64,000 bases of DNA from Odobenus rosmarus divergens (GCF_000321225.1 NW_004450398.1:1136675-1200674), one strand, 5' to 3'; shown: positions 1-11,160, counted from the first letter of the stretch. The notes: generated from the sequence alone by a model not told the origin. Program-made: numbers and translations.

Positions 1-256
1 AGATCAAGAGAAGGCAACAGTGTGAGCCACCAGGGGACAGTGGTTCTGGCAAAAGGAAAACTAAAGGCAATGCCCCGTAGGCCAGGAAGGGTGCATGTAA
101 GCTGGAGGACCTGGAAAAGGGCACACGTTGGAGTTGAGAACAGGGAGGTAAGCAGGGCACAGACCAGGCCAGTCCTGCAGGAGTAAAAGTGGGGGGTTTT
201 AGACCAAGTGCATTGGTGCATTTTACCCAGACGGGTGTTATGATCCAATTTAGCAT
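1..256 (+). mobile_element. Old LINE-like interspersed repeat, fragment
   Basis: Text such as 'gcagggcacagaccaggcc' and 'ttttagaccaagtgcattgg' matches the pattern of an ancient mammalian repeat that recurs in this window at 11390, 40440, 48240, 51530 and 62410. I cannot name the family with confidence. Its 3' part continues past the SINE at 273. Confidence 0.4.
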
Positions 257-272
257 AGAAACTATTTCACTT

Positions 273-481
273 GGGGCTCAGTCTGTTAAGCAACTGCCTT
301 CAGCTCAGGTCATGATCCCAGGGTCCTGGGATCAAGCCCCGAATCGAGCTCCCTGCTCAGCGAGGAGTCTGCTTCTCCCTCTCCCTCTGCCTGCCGCTCC
401 CCCTGCTTGTGTTCTCTCTCTCTCTCTCTCTCTGTCAAATAAATAAATAAATAAAATCTTTTAAAAAAAAAAAAGAAAGAA
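273..481 (+). mobile_element. CAN-SINE, classic, slightly 5'-truncated
   Basis: It starts at GGGGCTCAG, lacking the GCGCCTGGGT head, and runs through a (CT)n tract to AAATAAATAAATAAAATC and an A-rich tail. Target-site duplication agaaactatttcactt lies at 257-272 and 482-497. Confidence 0.95.
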
Positions 482-497
482 AGAAACTATTTCACTT

Positions 498-693
498 AAG
501 TCCACTGTGACAGGGAACATAGATTTGGTGCGAAACTGCAGGATTTTGTCTTCTTTCCTAATGACACTATACTAGCCTAAGTTCCCTAGAAAACAGAACT
601 GGAGGCAAGGACGAAGGTGCTAATGCTGAACTTGGGGCGTGCAAATGGGCCAGCAAGGGTGAGAAGAAAAGGGAGTGAAGCAATGTGAGTAAT
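498..693. other. Single-copy sequence
   Basis: No repeat or coding signal recognised. Confidence 0.5.
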
Positions 694-1100
694 CAGTGTT
701 ATGGGCTGAATTGGGACCCCCCCCCAGATCCATAAGTTCAAGTCCTAACCCCTCCACCCCTGTACCTCAGATTGCTACTGTATTTGGAGATGGGGTCTTT
801 AAAGAGGTGATTCTGTTAAAACGAGGCCATCAGGGTAGGACCCTCATCCCATCTGAAAGGTGTCCATATAAAAAGAGCCACCAGGGTGGCGAGCACATGC
901 ATAGAGGAAAGGCCCCCATAAGGACACGTAGGAAGGTAATTGTCTGAAAGCCAAGGAGAGGGGCCTCGAGAGAAACCGAACCTGTGATGCTTTGGTCTTG
1001 AGTTTGCAGTCTCCAAAACTGTGAGAAGATGAGTTTCTGTTGTTTAAGCCCCCGTGGTCTATAATATGTAATATGGCAGCCCTCACAGACCAATATACGA
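694..1100 (+). mobile_element. MaLR (MLT1-type) solo LTR
   Basis: The MLT1-like start 'gttatgggctgaattgggac' and the stretch 'ggagatggggtctttaaaga' are visible. So is the typical end 'ctccaaaactgtgagaaga' followed by 'tttctgttgtttaagccccc'. This is an old, decayed non-autonomous ERVL-MaLR LTR. No internal region is seen. Confidence 0.75.
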
Positions 1101-1194
1101 GTTACCTCAACAGCTACTGATTTGGGGTGAATTGCAGAGAGACAAAGCAGGTGCTGTCTGTCCTACATGCAGGACTTCTTCAGGTGGCCTATGT

Positions 1195-1636
1195 AATTGG
1201 TTGAGTAGTGTCCCCCCCAAATTCATGTCCACCTGGAACGGTGGCACGGGTGCCTGAATGCAATGGGGCAGACGTGACCTCATTTGAAAATAGGGTCTTG
1301 GCAGATGTGATTAGTTCAGGGCCTCCTAAATCCAACCAGCAGTGTCTAAGAGAAAGGCGGGGGCAATTTGGACACACACACAGAGAGAAGAGGCCATGTC
1401 AAGACAGAGGCACACTGGAGGGATGCAGCCACAAGCCAAGGAATGCCTCGGGCCACCAGAAGCTGGAAAAGGCAAGGCAGGATTCTCCCCAACGGCCTTC
1501 AGAGGGAGTGCAGCTGTATCAACACCATGATTTAGGACATCAGGCCTCCAGGACTGTGAGAGAATAAGTCCCTGCTGTTTTAAGACACTCTGTTTGTGAC
1601 AATCTGTCACAGGAGCCACAGGAAACTAACACAGGC
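1195..1636 (+). mobile_element. MaLR (MLT1-type) solo LTR, second copy
   Basis: It has the start 'gtagtgtcccccccaaattc', the middle 'aaaatagggtcttggcagat' and the end 'ccaggactgtgagagaataa'. It lies about 95 bp after the previous LTR in the same orientation, but the two differ too much to be the two LTRs of one provirus. Confidence 0.8.
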
Positions 1637-2034
1637 TGCAAGGGGAAGCTACATCTGAATAGTCCATGAGCCCATGAAGGAGGAAAGAGAGGGAATTTGT
1701 CCAACTGCCTCCCACTTCCTGTTTCCCAGAATGCAAAGTGTTCTCCCCTGGGCGTTAACTAGTCTGAGCTGGTTTGCCTCCTGCTGCAGCTTTGGCTGCC
1801 ACGTGGGATGGTGGTGTTTCATCGGGATCTGAAAATTACAGGAGGAGCCAGAAACTCCACACCTCTAGCTGGTTGATGTGGCTGCAGGGGTGGGTCCAGA
1901 ACTCCTAGGGCAAACGACTAGTCAGATCCAGGTCCGGGGAGCAACTGAGGGTTCAGGAGAAGGGCATTGAGGTCCTCTGAGCAGGACATACTATGTATCC
2001 ATTATAGGTACATGTCTCTTGGGAGACCTGTTGT
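1637..2034. other. Single-copy sequence
   Basis: Contains no long open frame and no repeat that I recognise. Confidence 0.4.
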
Positions 2035-2705
2035 AAGAATTAAATAAAAGTATGACGGCAATGGATGAACACAATGTGGTCTATCCATGCACTGAAATAC
2101 TGCCCAGCCTGAAAAAGGGAGGAAATTCTTTTTTTTTTTAATTTTGTTTTATTCATTTATTTGAGAGACAAAGTGAGCAAGAGAGAGAGAGCACACGAGC
2201 AAGGGCAGAGGGAGAGGGAGAAGGAGAAGCAGGCTCCCCGGCTGAGCCGGGAGCCCGACGCGGGGCTCAATCCCAAAACCCTGGGATCATGACCTGAGCC
2301 GAAGGCAGACGCTTAACTGACTGAGCCACCCAGGCTCCCCAAGGAAGGAAATTCTGACACGTGTTGCAACATGGATGAACCTGGAGGACATCATGCTAAG
2401 TGAGAGAATCCAGTCACAAAAAAACAAATACTGTATAGTTCCCCTTAAATGAGATACTTACAGTCATCAAATTCACAGAGTCAGAAAGCAGAGGGGTGGT
2501 TGCCAGGGGCTGGGGGAAGGGGCAATGGGGAGTCAGTGTTTAACGGGTGTGGAATTTCAGTTTGGGAGGGTGAAAAAAGTTTGGAGCTGGATGGTGGTGA
2601 GGGTTGCACAGTGAGTGGTAAGTGGTTTCTCAGTGCCACTGAATTGTCCATTTAAATACGGTCAAGATGGTACATTTTACATTATGTTCATTTTACCACA
2701 ATTTT
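2035..2705 (+). mobile_element. L1 3' end (old), interrupted by a SINE
   Basis: The pattern 'ctgaaatactgcccagcctg', 'gaacctggaggacatcatgc', 'gccaggggctgggggaaggg' is the typical 3' untranslated end of mammalian-wide L1. It is split by the SINE at 2130-2340. No ORF2 reading frame survives. Confidence 0.8.
2130..2345 (-). mobile_element. CAN-SINE, classic
   Basis: Reverse-strand copy: T-rich tail first, ending in gagccacccaggctcccc. Target duplication aggaaattct flanks it at 2120-2129 and 2346-2355. Confidence 0.93.
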
Positions 2706-2710
2706 TAAAA

Positions 2711-4371
2711 ATTAAAAAAAAACTTTTTAACGACTGCAAAGCATTTAACACAATCTGGCATATGGTAATCACTGGGAAAAAATAGTAGCTTTTATTGTTC
2801 TTATTTTTATGAAAGTAGCTCACACAGTATCTGGCATATGGTAGGCATGCAATAATTATTTGTTGAATTGAATTAAATCATATCAGGTACTAAAAAATAG
2901 AATCTACTATTCTTCCTGGATTCTGAGTTAGAACACAGCATCCCTTTGTTTATAAGACTGGTGCCTTTCAGAAAAGAAATTGACGTCATTCATCTTTGTA
3001 TCACCCTCTTCTCCATCACCTAACAAGTGCTTTGAACCTGGTGGGCCTCTGACAGACGCTTGTTAAAGAAGTACACATTCTGTTGTAGGGTATTAGTCTG
3101 GAACACTACTGTATGGTGGACATTAGAGCTGGTTTTATCCCGCCCTCTTCCTACCCCATCCACGCACACTTCTTTTTATGGTAACTATGGGGAATCCATT
3201 CCTGCCTCATTCCATTCAACTCATTCAGTCCTTCAGACATCAAATTTCTCTTGAGTGTTAGCTATTTGCCAGACATTGTACAAGACTCTGGAGATAGAGC
3301 AGTGAACAATATGGTTATAGTCCCTGCCCTCATGGAGTTCAGTATTGCAGAGAAGAAAAGCACAGAACAAGTCATTAATTGCAAATAGTTCTTTATGGAT
3401 GATGGGGTATTCTATGTAGATACTGTAGGAGGTTTTTTGAAATCTTCTGTCCATCCAGCAGTGGAGAGGTGTATTAACATTCTCCTTATGTTGGAAACAC
3501 TGATGTTTTTACACCAGAATTGTTAGGTACCTTTAACCACCTCAGATCTGTGGTTATTCCCATTTAGTTCACATTAGATTGAGCAAGACCCCATTAAAAT
3601 GTGATTTAGAGACATAAAACTCATTAGGAAGATGATTATACATCAGAATGCCAAAAGGAATGATTTAATTTCTTCTCTAGATCATCCCACTTGGGATTTT
3701 TTTTAATTCCATAAAACCAGTATTTGACATAACATTTTGAAAAATGAAGAAAGGAAAATATGTCTGAATTATAACCAAAGCTCTGATTCAAAGTTCTTCA
3801 AAATGTTCTCTAAAATTACATGAAGGGTTCCAGTTTCTAGGTTAGATGAAATAAGCACACTCTTCCTAGTCTCTCCTAATTATTGCTATAAAACTGAGTG
3901 GAATGTAGCTACTTGAGGACTCTGAAAAATACATAATGGCAGTAAATGGGGATGAAGAAGAAAATATTAAGTGCTAGCAAAGCAGAGATGAGTCCTCCCA
4001 TTCTCTCACTGCTTAGCCCAGATGTGGGTGCATCCCTAGAAATGCAAGGCAGTATGGGATAACTAAACCCCCAGACCTGGTCTGTAAGACCAAAAAGGGG
4101 CTTCCCAGAGGACTAGAAAGTACCCAGGATATTGTAGAAAGGGAGAAGCCTGGGAAAGTGACTCCATAAAGTCATTTATGACCTCCTGAACTTCTCTACA
4201 CAGAAGAGACTTGGAGAACCTTGAGACAGACTACTGCCTAGTCCAGATCCCACACTGGCCATTTGGTGGTACACACAAAAGACAGATCTGACTAGCACTG
4301 CAAAGCTTCTAAAGAGTGAACTGATACTGGAACCACAATCCACAGAAAATGGATAAGAACGTTTATCCTAG
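2711..4371. other. Mostly single-copy region with faint old repeats
   Basis: No exon or gene is recognised. About 2735-2875 carries a MIR/L2-like motif ('ctggcatatggtaggcatgc'). About 3210-3345 has the 'gccagacattgtacaagac' and 'gagcagtgaacaatatgg' signature of an old mammalian repeat. The rest is AT-rich and featureless to the eye. Confidence 0.45.
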
Positions 4372-4597
4372 GGGCACCTGGGTGGCTCAGTTGGTTAAGC
4401 ATCTGCCTTCGGCTCAGGTCATGATCCCAGGGTCCTAGGATCCAGCCCCATGTTGGGCTCCAGCCCTGTGTTGGGCTCCCTGCTCAGCAGGAAGTCGGCT
4501 TCTCCCTATCCCTCTGCCCCTCCGCCTAAGCCTACTCTCCCTTTCTTGCTCTCTCTCAAATAAATAAATAAAATCTTAAAAAAAAAAAAAAAAAAGG
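4372..4597 (+). mobile_element. CAN-SINE, classic, with internal duplication
   Basis: Head ggggcacctgggtggctcag, tail aaataaataaaatctt. The segment 'gttgggctccagccctgtg' shows a short tandem duplication of the central 'tgttgggctcc' motif. Flanks gtttatccta / gtttctccta are a slightly diverged target duplication. Confidence 0.92.
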
Positions 4598-4650
4598 ATG
4601 TTTCTCCTAAACCTAGCTAGCTTGTTTGCCTGCTAAAGCAATGTCATCTT

Positions 4651-4844
4651 TTTTTTTTTTTAGATTTTATTTATTTATTTGACAGAGATACACAGCGAGA
4701 GAGGGAATACAAGCAGGGGGAGTGGGAGAGGGAGAAGCACACTCTGCTGAGCAGGAAGCCCAACGTGGGGCTCAATCCCAGGACCCTGGGATCATGACCT
4801 GAGCCAAAGGCAGATGCTTAACGGCTGAGCCACCCAGGCGCCCT
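4651..4844 (-). mobile_element. CAN-SINE, type B
   Basis: T-tail, 'acacagcgagagaggga', 'aagcagggggagtgggag', head cggctgagccacccaggcg. Perfect target duplication taaagcaatgtcatctt on both sides. Confidence 0.95.
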
Positions 4845-4967
4845 TAAAGCAATGTCATCTTGCCATCCATTTACATTTTATTGGAATACTAAGAAAATGT
4901 TAACCCATGCTGGAAAAGGAAAACTGAGGAGTTAAAAACAAAGTAATAAATAGAAAGCAAATAATAA

Positions 4968-5048
4968 GGGGAGCCTGGGTGGCGGTTAAACTTCCAACTC
5001 GATCTCTGCTCAGGTCTTGATCTCAGGGTTGTGAGTTCCTGAGAAAAA
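4968..5048 (+). mobile_element. Truncated short old CAN-SINE
   Basis: Only a tRNA-like head (ggggagcctgggtggcggtt) and a short A-rich tail are present. Flanked by agaaagcaaataataa and a slippage-expanded copy of it. Confidence 0.7.
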
Positions 5049-5226
5049 AGAAAGCAAGCAAGCAAATAATAAAATGGTAGACCTAAATCCAAACATATTA
5101 ATAATTACATTAAATGTAAATGGTCTAAACAAATCAATTAAAGAGAGATTGTGAAAATGGGGGGCAGGGAGGATGGTGGTGGAACATGACCCAATTATGC
5201 ACTATCTACAAGAAAGTTACTTCAAG

Positions 5227-5424
5227 GGGTGTCCAGGTGGCTCAGTCAGTTAAGCCTCTGCCTTCGGCTCAGGTCATGATCTCAGGGTCCTGGGATCAAA
5301 CCCCTCATCAGGCTCCCCGCTCATCAGGGAGTCTGATTCTCCCTCGGCCTCTCCACGACCCCTCCCCACTTGTGCTCTCTCTCTCTCAAATAAATAAGTA
5401 AAATCTTTAAAAAAAAAATAAAAA
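5227..5424 (+). mobile_element. CAN-SINE, classic (upstream member of a pair)
   Basis: Head ggggtgtccaggtggctcag; tail aaataaataagtaaaatc. The target duplication agaaagttacttcaa encloses both this copy and the next, so this one landed first. Confidence 0.93.
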
Positions 5425-5645
5425 GGGCTGGGTGGCTCAATCGTTAAGCGTCTGTCTTCAGCTCGGGTCATGATCCCGAGGTCCTGGGATCAAGCCCTGC
5501 ATTGGGCTCCCTCCTCAGTGGGAAGCCTGCTTCTCCCTCTCCCAACTCCCCCTGCTTATGTTCCCTCTCTTGCTGTGTCTCTTTCTGCCAAGTGGATAAG
5601 TAAAACCTTTAAAAATAATAATAATAAAAAATAAATAATTTAAAA
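5425..5645 (+). mobile_element. CAN-SINE, type B, inserted in the tail of its neighbour
   Basis: Short head gggctgggtggctcaatcgt, then gggaagcctgcttctccc. It has no duplication of its own outside A-rich tail sequence, consistent with landing in the previous SINE's tail. Confidence 0.9.
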
Positions 5646-6372
5646 AAGAAAGTTACTTCAAATATAATGATGCAAGTACCTTAGAAAAGAATGGCAAGAC
5701 AAATAAATAACAGGAATAATATACACTGGACAGGAAGAAATGAAACTCTCCCTATTCACACACAATATGATTGCCTACAGAAAAAAATCCCAAGAAAACT
5801 ACAAAAAAAAAAAAAGACTTCTAGAACTAATAAGTCAGTTTAGCATGGGATACAAGGTCAACACACAAAAATCCGTTGAACCTCTATGTACTGAAAATGT
5901 GTAATTAGAAACTGAAATTCAAAAAATGATACATTGACAATAGCTCCCCACCAAGAAAATGAAATAATTACATAAAAAACTAACAGAAGATATACAGATA
6001 TGAATGCTGAAAGCCACAAAACACTGATGTGAGAAACCAAAGAAGACCTAAATAAATGAAGAGATAAACCACGTAGTGACTGACTCACATAGTAAAAATA
6101 TCAGTTCTCTCCAAATTGATCTATCCATTAAATGCAATTCCAATCAAAATCTCAGTAGAATTTTGGTAGATACAAACAAGCTGATTCTAAAATTTATGTG
6201 GAAAGGCAAAGGAAATAGAATTAGCTAAAACAATCTTGAAAAAGGAAAAGTTGGACTCAAGCCATCCAATTTTAAGACTTACAATAACACTACAATAATT
6301 AAGACAGAGGAGAGATAGAAAACAGAATAGACAATCCAGAAATAAATTCATACAAATGTAACCACTTGATAT

Positions 6373-6570
6373 TTTTTAAAAAAGATTTTACTTATTTATA
6401 TGACACAGAGAGAGAGAGAGAGCAAGCAGGGGGAGCAGCAGAGGGAGAGGGAGAAGTAGGCTCCCCGCTGAGCAGGGAGCCCAAGACGGGGCTCGATCCC
6501 AGGACCCTGAGATCATGACCTGAGGTGAAGGCAGACACTTAACCTAATGAGCCATCCAGGCGCCCCCCCC
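6373..6570 (-). mobile_element. CAN-SINE, classic
   Basis: Starts ttttaaaaaagattttactt and ends gagccatccaggcgcccc plus extra C. Flanks accacttgat / accaactgat are a diverged target duplication within L1. Confidence 0.9.
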
Positions 6571-7062
6571 AACCAACTGATTTTTGATAAATTTGTAAAA
6601 GAAATTCAATGGAGAAAAGATGGTTTTATTTATCAAATTGTAGAAAAATGGACATCCATGTGCAAAAAAAAAAGTACCTCAAACTAAACCTTACATCTGA
6701 TACAAAAATTAATTCAAAATGGATCACAGATTTAAATGTAAAACATAAATCTACAGAAGTTTTGGGGGGGTGGAGAATGGGAGAAAACCTTTGGGACCTG
6801 AGGCTAAGCAAGGAGTTCTTAGGCTGGACATCAAAAGAATAATCCATTAAAGGAAATATTGATAAACTGGACCTCATTCCAATTAAAACTTCTGCTGTGC
6901 AAGAGACACATTATGAGAATGAACGTGCACTGGAAGAGAATTTTGCTATCATATATCTGACAAAGAACTTGTATTTAAAAGGTGTAAGTAATTTTCAAAA
7001 CTCAATAGTAACAAATGGAATGTATAATAAAACATACAACCCAATTTAAAAATGGGCAGACT

Positions 7063-7380
7063 TGGGGTGCCTGGGTGGCTCGGTCAGTTAAGGGGCCGAC
7101 TCTTGATCGAACCCTGCTCACTGGGCGTGGAGCCTACTTAAGATTCTCTCTCTCTGGGCGCCTGGGTGGCTCAGTTGGTTAAGCGACTGCCTTCGGCTCA
7201 GGTCATGATCCTGGAGTCCCGGAATCGAGTCCCACATCGGGCTCCCTGCTCAGCAGGAAGTCTGCTTCTCCCTCTGACCTTCCTCTCTCTCATGCTCTCT
7301 ACCATTCTCTCTCAATAAATAAAAATCTTAAAAAAAAAAAAAAGATTCTCTCTCTCCCTCCCTCTGCCCCTCCCCCCCCC
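7063..7380 (+). mobile_element. CAN-SINE, old, split by another SINE
   Basis: The head (7063) and CT-rich end (7343-7380) belong to one copy interrupted by the SINE at 7156-7342. It sits between the first and second copies of the aaaatgggca site (7048 and 7382). Confidence 0.85.
7156..7342 (+). mobile_element. CAN-SINE, type A, nested
   Basis: gttaagcgactgccttcggc, cctggagtcccggaatcgag and ctctgaccttcctctctc are type A marks. Target duplication agattctctctct is inside the host SINE. Confidence 0.95.
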
Positions 7381-7397
7381 TAAAATGGGCAAAGACT

Positions 7398-7605
7398 GGG
7401 GCGCCTGGGTGGCTCAGACGTTAAGTGTCTGCCTTCTGCTCAGGTCATGATCCCAGGGTCCTGGGATTGAGCCCCACATCGGGCTCCCTGCTCGGCGGAA
7501 AGCCTGCTTCTCCCTCTCCCACTCCCCCTGCTTGTGTTCCTGCTCTCTCTGTGTCTCTCTGTCAAATAAATAAATAAAATCTTTTAAAAATAAAAAATAA
7601 AAAAA
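7398..7605 (+). mobile_element. CAN-SINE, type B
   Basis: Head ggggcgcctgggtggctcag, body cccactccccctgcttgtg. Perfect 17-bp target duplication taaaatgggcaaagact at 7381-7397 and 7606-7622. Confidence 0.96.
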
Positions 7606-7750
7606 TAAAATGGGCAAAGACTTAAAAAGACACTTCACCTAAGTGAGGAGGCAAATAAGCCCGTGGAAAATTACTCGATATCATTAGCCATCCGGGCAAT
7701 GCAAATTAAAACCACAGTGAGCTATCATTACAAACATATTAGAATGGCTA

Positions 7751-7751
7751 A

Positions 7752-7788
<37 letters not shown>

Positions 7789-7792
7789 TATA
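7751..7792. repeat. (TA)n microsatellite
   Basis: About 42 bp of alternating T and A with one G interruption. It is nearly self-complementary and lies inside L1 sequence. Confidence 0.95.
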
Positions 7793-7844
7793 ATCTCTCA
7801 GCAAGACCAAGCACTGGTGAGGGAGTTAAATAAATGAAACTCTT

Positions 7845-8055
7845 GTTTTTTTTAAAGTTTTTTTTAAAGCAACTTTATTTATTATTATTATTATTATTTG
7901 ACAGCGAGAGAGGGAACACAAGCAGGGGGAGTGGGAGAGGGAGAAGCAGGCTTCCCGCCCAGCAGGGAGCCCGATACAGGGCTGGATCCCAGGACCCTGG
8001 GATCATGACCTGAGCCAAGGCAGACGCTTAACTGACTGAGCCACCCAGGTGCCCC
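7845..8055 (-). mobile_element. CAN-SINE, type B, with (ATT)n tail
   Basis: Tail includes a short run of TTA repeats. Head ends gagccacccaggtgcccc. Target duplication taaataaatgaaactctt (7827-7844) against taaataaacaaaactctt (8056-8073). Confidence 0.94.
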
Positions 8056-8151
8056 TAAATAAACAAAACTCTTATACGTTGCTAGTGGGAATGCAGAATT
8101 TATAGAACCACTCTAGGAAACAGTTGGGTAGTTTCTTATAAGATTAAACAC

Positions 8152-8272
8152 AGGGTGCCTGGCCGGCTCAGTCAGGGGAGCAGGTGACTCTTGATCTTGG
8201 GGGGCATGAGTTTGAGCCCCACCTTGGGTGCAGAGATGACTAAAAATAAATAAATAAACTTAAAAAAATAAG
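8152..8272 (+). mobile_element. Short old CAN-SINE
   Basis: Head agggtgcctggccggctcag, then gagtttgagccccaccttgg, then directly gatgactaaaaataaataaa. It lacks the CT-rich middle of younger copies. Confidence 0.8.
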
Positions 8273-9237
8273 CTTTCCTAAGATGTAAATAACTTTAAAA
8301 CATCCACATTTGTGATTTCATGAATTGATCAGAAGAATGAGACTGTTTTCCTCAATTCTTATGGTGAAATCATTCAAGTATCTGAAGCAAGAGCAGTTCT
8401 CACACTTGTTTCACTTTGCTTTCTTCATGATGGAGATTCAAGAATAAAACGCACTGAGGCAATGGACTCAGAGAAGAAGGTGCCAAGCCCCGAGCAGTGG
8501 CTGGGGTCTGTGATCCCATAGGCATTGCTCTTTTATCGCGACCCTCCTCCGGAAGCTTCCTCCCGGGCGTGGAAAGCCGCAGGACCGATGCCGCTGATGA
8601 CGTGTGGAGTGTGACGTCCTGCCATGATTCAAGGTGTCAAGGGACACAGAATGCAAAGCTGCATGTCGTGCTGCTTTTGCTTCACCTTGCGATGCATTTC
8701 TTTTCCCAGCCGTTGCCCTCGGTTAGACCCAAGAACAACTTCAGACCACAGGAAACATTCCCGGATGGAGTCATCGTGTCCTGGAACCAGACTGCCTGAT
8801 TTGAGATTCTGGTACATTGCCTGGGACTGGTCATGTGGCTTTGGTCAAATCTCTTTTAACTGGTCAGAGCTTGGACTACTTAGTCTATAAAAGAGAGACA
8901 ATAAGGATAGCACCTATCACATGAGTTGTTGTGAAGATCAAATAAGACAATACTGAAGACACCACCACTGGGGACTGGGAGGTGGGTGTGGTGCACCCAG
9001 AGGGAAAGTATTCACCGGCTGCTACTCTTTAGAATTGGCTTGGGATACTATGGCAGCTCAGTACCTGGCACTCAGTAAGGACTCAATAAATGGTCTTGTA
9101 TAATGATTTCGTTTTTTAAACGGTGAGCATGTATAACTTAGAATTTTAAAAGATGCAAATTAGAAATCACACGTTATCTCCATATATTTCCATATGTACC
9201 TGTGTGTTTGCAAATGCATAGAAAATATCTGGAAGGA
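8273..9237. other. Mostly single-copy region
   Basis: No gene is recognised. It includes a modestly CpG-containing stretch at 8530-8610 and MIR traces at about 8830-8965 and 9040-9105. Confidence 0.5.
8830..8965 (+). mobile_element. MIR fragment
   Basis: 'tataaaagagagacaataag', 'gcacctatcacatgagttgt' and 'gaagatcaaataagacaat' are the usual MIR 3' half order. Confidence 0.6.
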
Positions 9238-9394
9238 GGGGCTCCTGGGTGACTCAGTCGGTTAAGCGACTGCATTCTGCTCAGGTCATGATCCCAGGGT
9301 CCTAGCATCAAGTCCCACATCGGGTTCCCGGCTCCCTGCTCAGCTCTCTCTCTCTCAAATAAATAAATAAAATCTTTAAAAAATAACAAAGAAA
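9238..9394 (+). mobile_element. CAN-SINE, internally shortened
   Basis: Head ggggctcctgggtgactcag. The CT-rich middle is mostly missing (gctcagctctctctct straight to aaataaataaataaaatc). Target duplication agaaaatatctggaagga on both sides. Confidence 0.93.
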
Positions 9395-9940
9395 AGAAAA
9401 TATCTGGAAGGAAGAAACATCAAAATAATAACATGCCCGTTGACCTTGGAATGAGAGGAGCTAGGTCCCAGATGTAGAGGGTGAGAGGGAGGAGTGGAGG
9501 GTCAAGGAACATTAACACTTCATCTGCATTATTTTAATTGTATAGCACATGAATGCCTGTATAAAGAACATTTTAGAAGATTTTACTTTTTAATAGAATG
9601 AAACAGTGGAGAGAGTACTCTTCTCCTATTGGGCATGGGCCAGGGGGTTGTTCAATTCTCATGGTCTGGAATGTTCCCCAGAGTCTGTACAAACTCCCAA
9701 GATTCCTCCTGTCAAACAGTCTCTGCCTCCTTTAAACTCAGACACACACACACACACACACACAAACACACACATGCACTTTGGCCCTGTTTCTCCTACT
9801 TTTAGGAGAATTTCTAATTTTAATAAATAATAAATTACGGCATACTTCTTTGCTGGGAGCTCCCTGGGACTAACTGTACTATCAAGGCAGGTTCGTATTT
9901 CCATTTTCAATCATTAGTTCCCTCTGTTTAAAACTTCCCA
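9395..9940. other. Single-copy sequence with a CA repeat
   Basis: No coding signal. The CA microsatellite at 9742-9775 lies inside. Confidence 0.45.
9742..9775. repeat. (CA)n microsatellite
   Basis: About 34 bp of CA dinucleotides with one A interruption; likely polymorphic. Confidence 0.95.
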
Positions 9941-10117
9941 GGGCACCTGGATGGCTCAGTTGGTTGAGCGTCCAATTCTTGATTTCCACTCAGGTCCTAA
10001 TCTCAGGGTCCTGGGATGGTCCGTGCTCAGCGGGGAGCTTGCTTCTCCCTTTCCCTCTGCTCTTCGCCCTGCACTCTCTCTCAAATAAATAAATAAATAA
10101 AATCTTTCAAAAAAAAA
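9941..10117 (+). mobile_element. CAN-SINE, classic, with central deletion
   Basis: gggcacctggatggctcag to aaataaataaataaaatc. The 'gatcgagcccc' block is missing (gggatggtccgtgctcag). Target duplication aaacttccca / aaacctccca. Confidence 0.92.
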
Positions 10118-10130
10118 ACCTCCCAAATCA

Positions 10131-10230
10131 GGGGTGCTTGGGTGGTACAGTTGGTTGAGCATCAGACTCTTGGTTTTGGCTCAGGTCAGGATCTCAGGGT
10201 CGTGGGATGGAGCCCCCTTTCAGGCTCCAT
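10131..10230 (+). mobile_element. CAN-SINE 5' fragment
   Basis: Head ggggtgcttgggtggtacag through caggctccatgac, then unrelated sequence. There is no CT tract and no A tail, so the 3' half has been lost. Confidence 0.8.
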
Positions 10231-10231
10231 G

Positions 10232-10964
10232 ACACTTACCAAAGCAGCTGACCACATCTGCTCAGTTCAGTTCTACAGAAAGCCTGACTTCTTGAAAAGA
10301 AAGGTTCTCACCAATTTAGCCCCTCAAATCAATGAGAAGTTCCAATCTTATTAAATGGCTAGTGCTTTGGGGAGAGCTAGGAGCCAATAGGAAGGTAGTT
10401 ACAATATTTAAATTCATTTCACTTAAGGGCCTTTTTTTTTTTTAAGCAGCTAATGGATATTCTCTTTACCCCGCACTTGATTCCCCAAATCTTATGTGCT
10501 ATAATAAAATTATGAATATATGAATAATTTGCACACATTAAATTTTGGAATTGCTCTGAAATGTCTTACCATGCATTTTAAACATTTTTTTTGAAACTTC
10601 CTGATTAAGAGGTTTTTCAGAAGTGAAGAACACCAATTCCAAGCCATGATTAAAATGAATCCCTTTATTTCTATACTTAAGATTAGGTCTATGGTGCAAA
10701 TTATATGATTTTAATATAAATGTCAGTCTATTTTAAGTTTTTCACTTACTGTATTGGTATTGTGTGTATAAGGATATGCAGACTCATGCTTTCCAACTTC
10801 TCCAAACTTCAACAGGCCAAGATGCTAGGCAAACTGCTTCTTCATCATTTTGAACGGTTGTTGGGCAAGCCAGCTTTGCACATGTGATTTTTCCCATCTT
10901 AACAAAGGACTCATTTTACATCGCCTTGGGCCTCCAGCCTCAATCCCAGACAAATGCTGACATT
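10232..10964. other. Single-copy AT-rich region
   Basis: About 730 bp free of recognisable repeats, with several TAAT/ATTA cores between 10500 and 10720. No coding signal. Confidence 0.5.
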
Positions 10965-11160
10965 AATTCTGAAAGCTGGCATTTGGGTGGGCTCTCGGTG
11001 CTGGGCACGGTGCTCCACGATTTGCACTGATTCTCAGTCAATCTTCGCATCCACCTGGTCAGGGAGGAGCAATGTTTACTCCCATTCCACAGATGGGAAG
11101 ACAAAGGCTGAGGCTGAGAGTTTATGGCACAGGGCCGAGGTCCAATAGCTGGCATGGATT
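10965..11160 (-). mobile_element. MIR fragment
   Basis: 'tgctgggcacggtgctccac', 'cattccacagatgggaagac' and 'caatagctggca' follow the reverse-complement MIR pattern. Confidence 0.6.

Larger units (their letters stand above)
4846..8151 (+). mobile_element. Decayed L1 (ORF2 to 3' end), host of many SINEs
   Basis: Between nested SINEs the L1 text is continuous in order. An early ORF2-like part reads 'tacattaaatgtaaatggtc' (5108). Middle and late parts read 'aaattgatctatccattaaa' (6115), 'aaaatttatgtggaaaggca' (6189) and 'aaaatggatcacagatttaa' (6716). The 3' side reads 'caaattaaaaccacagtgag' (7702). All frames are broken, so no reverse transcriptase could be made. It carries eight SINEs. Confidence 0.85.

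Noticed and set aside
694..1636. Two MaLR LTRs in tandem as a possible provirus
   Set aside because: They are about 95 bp apart, diverged from each other, and have no gag/pol sequence between them.
8530..8610. CpG cluster as a possible promoter island
   Set aside because: Too short and CpG-poor overall to qualify as an island; no initiator or downstream exon seen.
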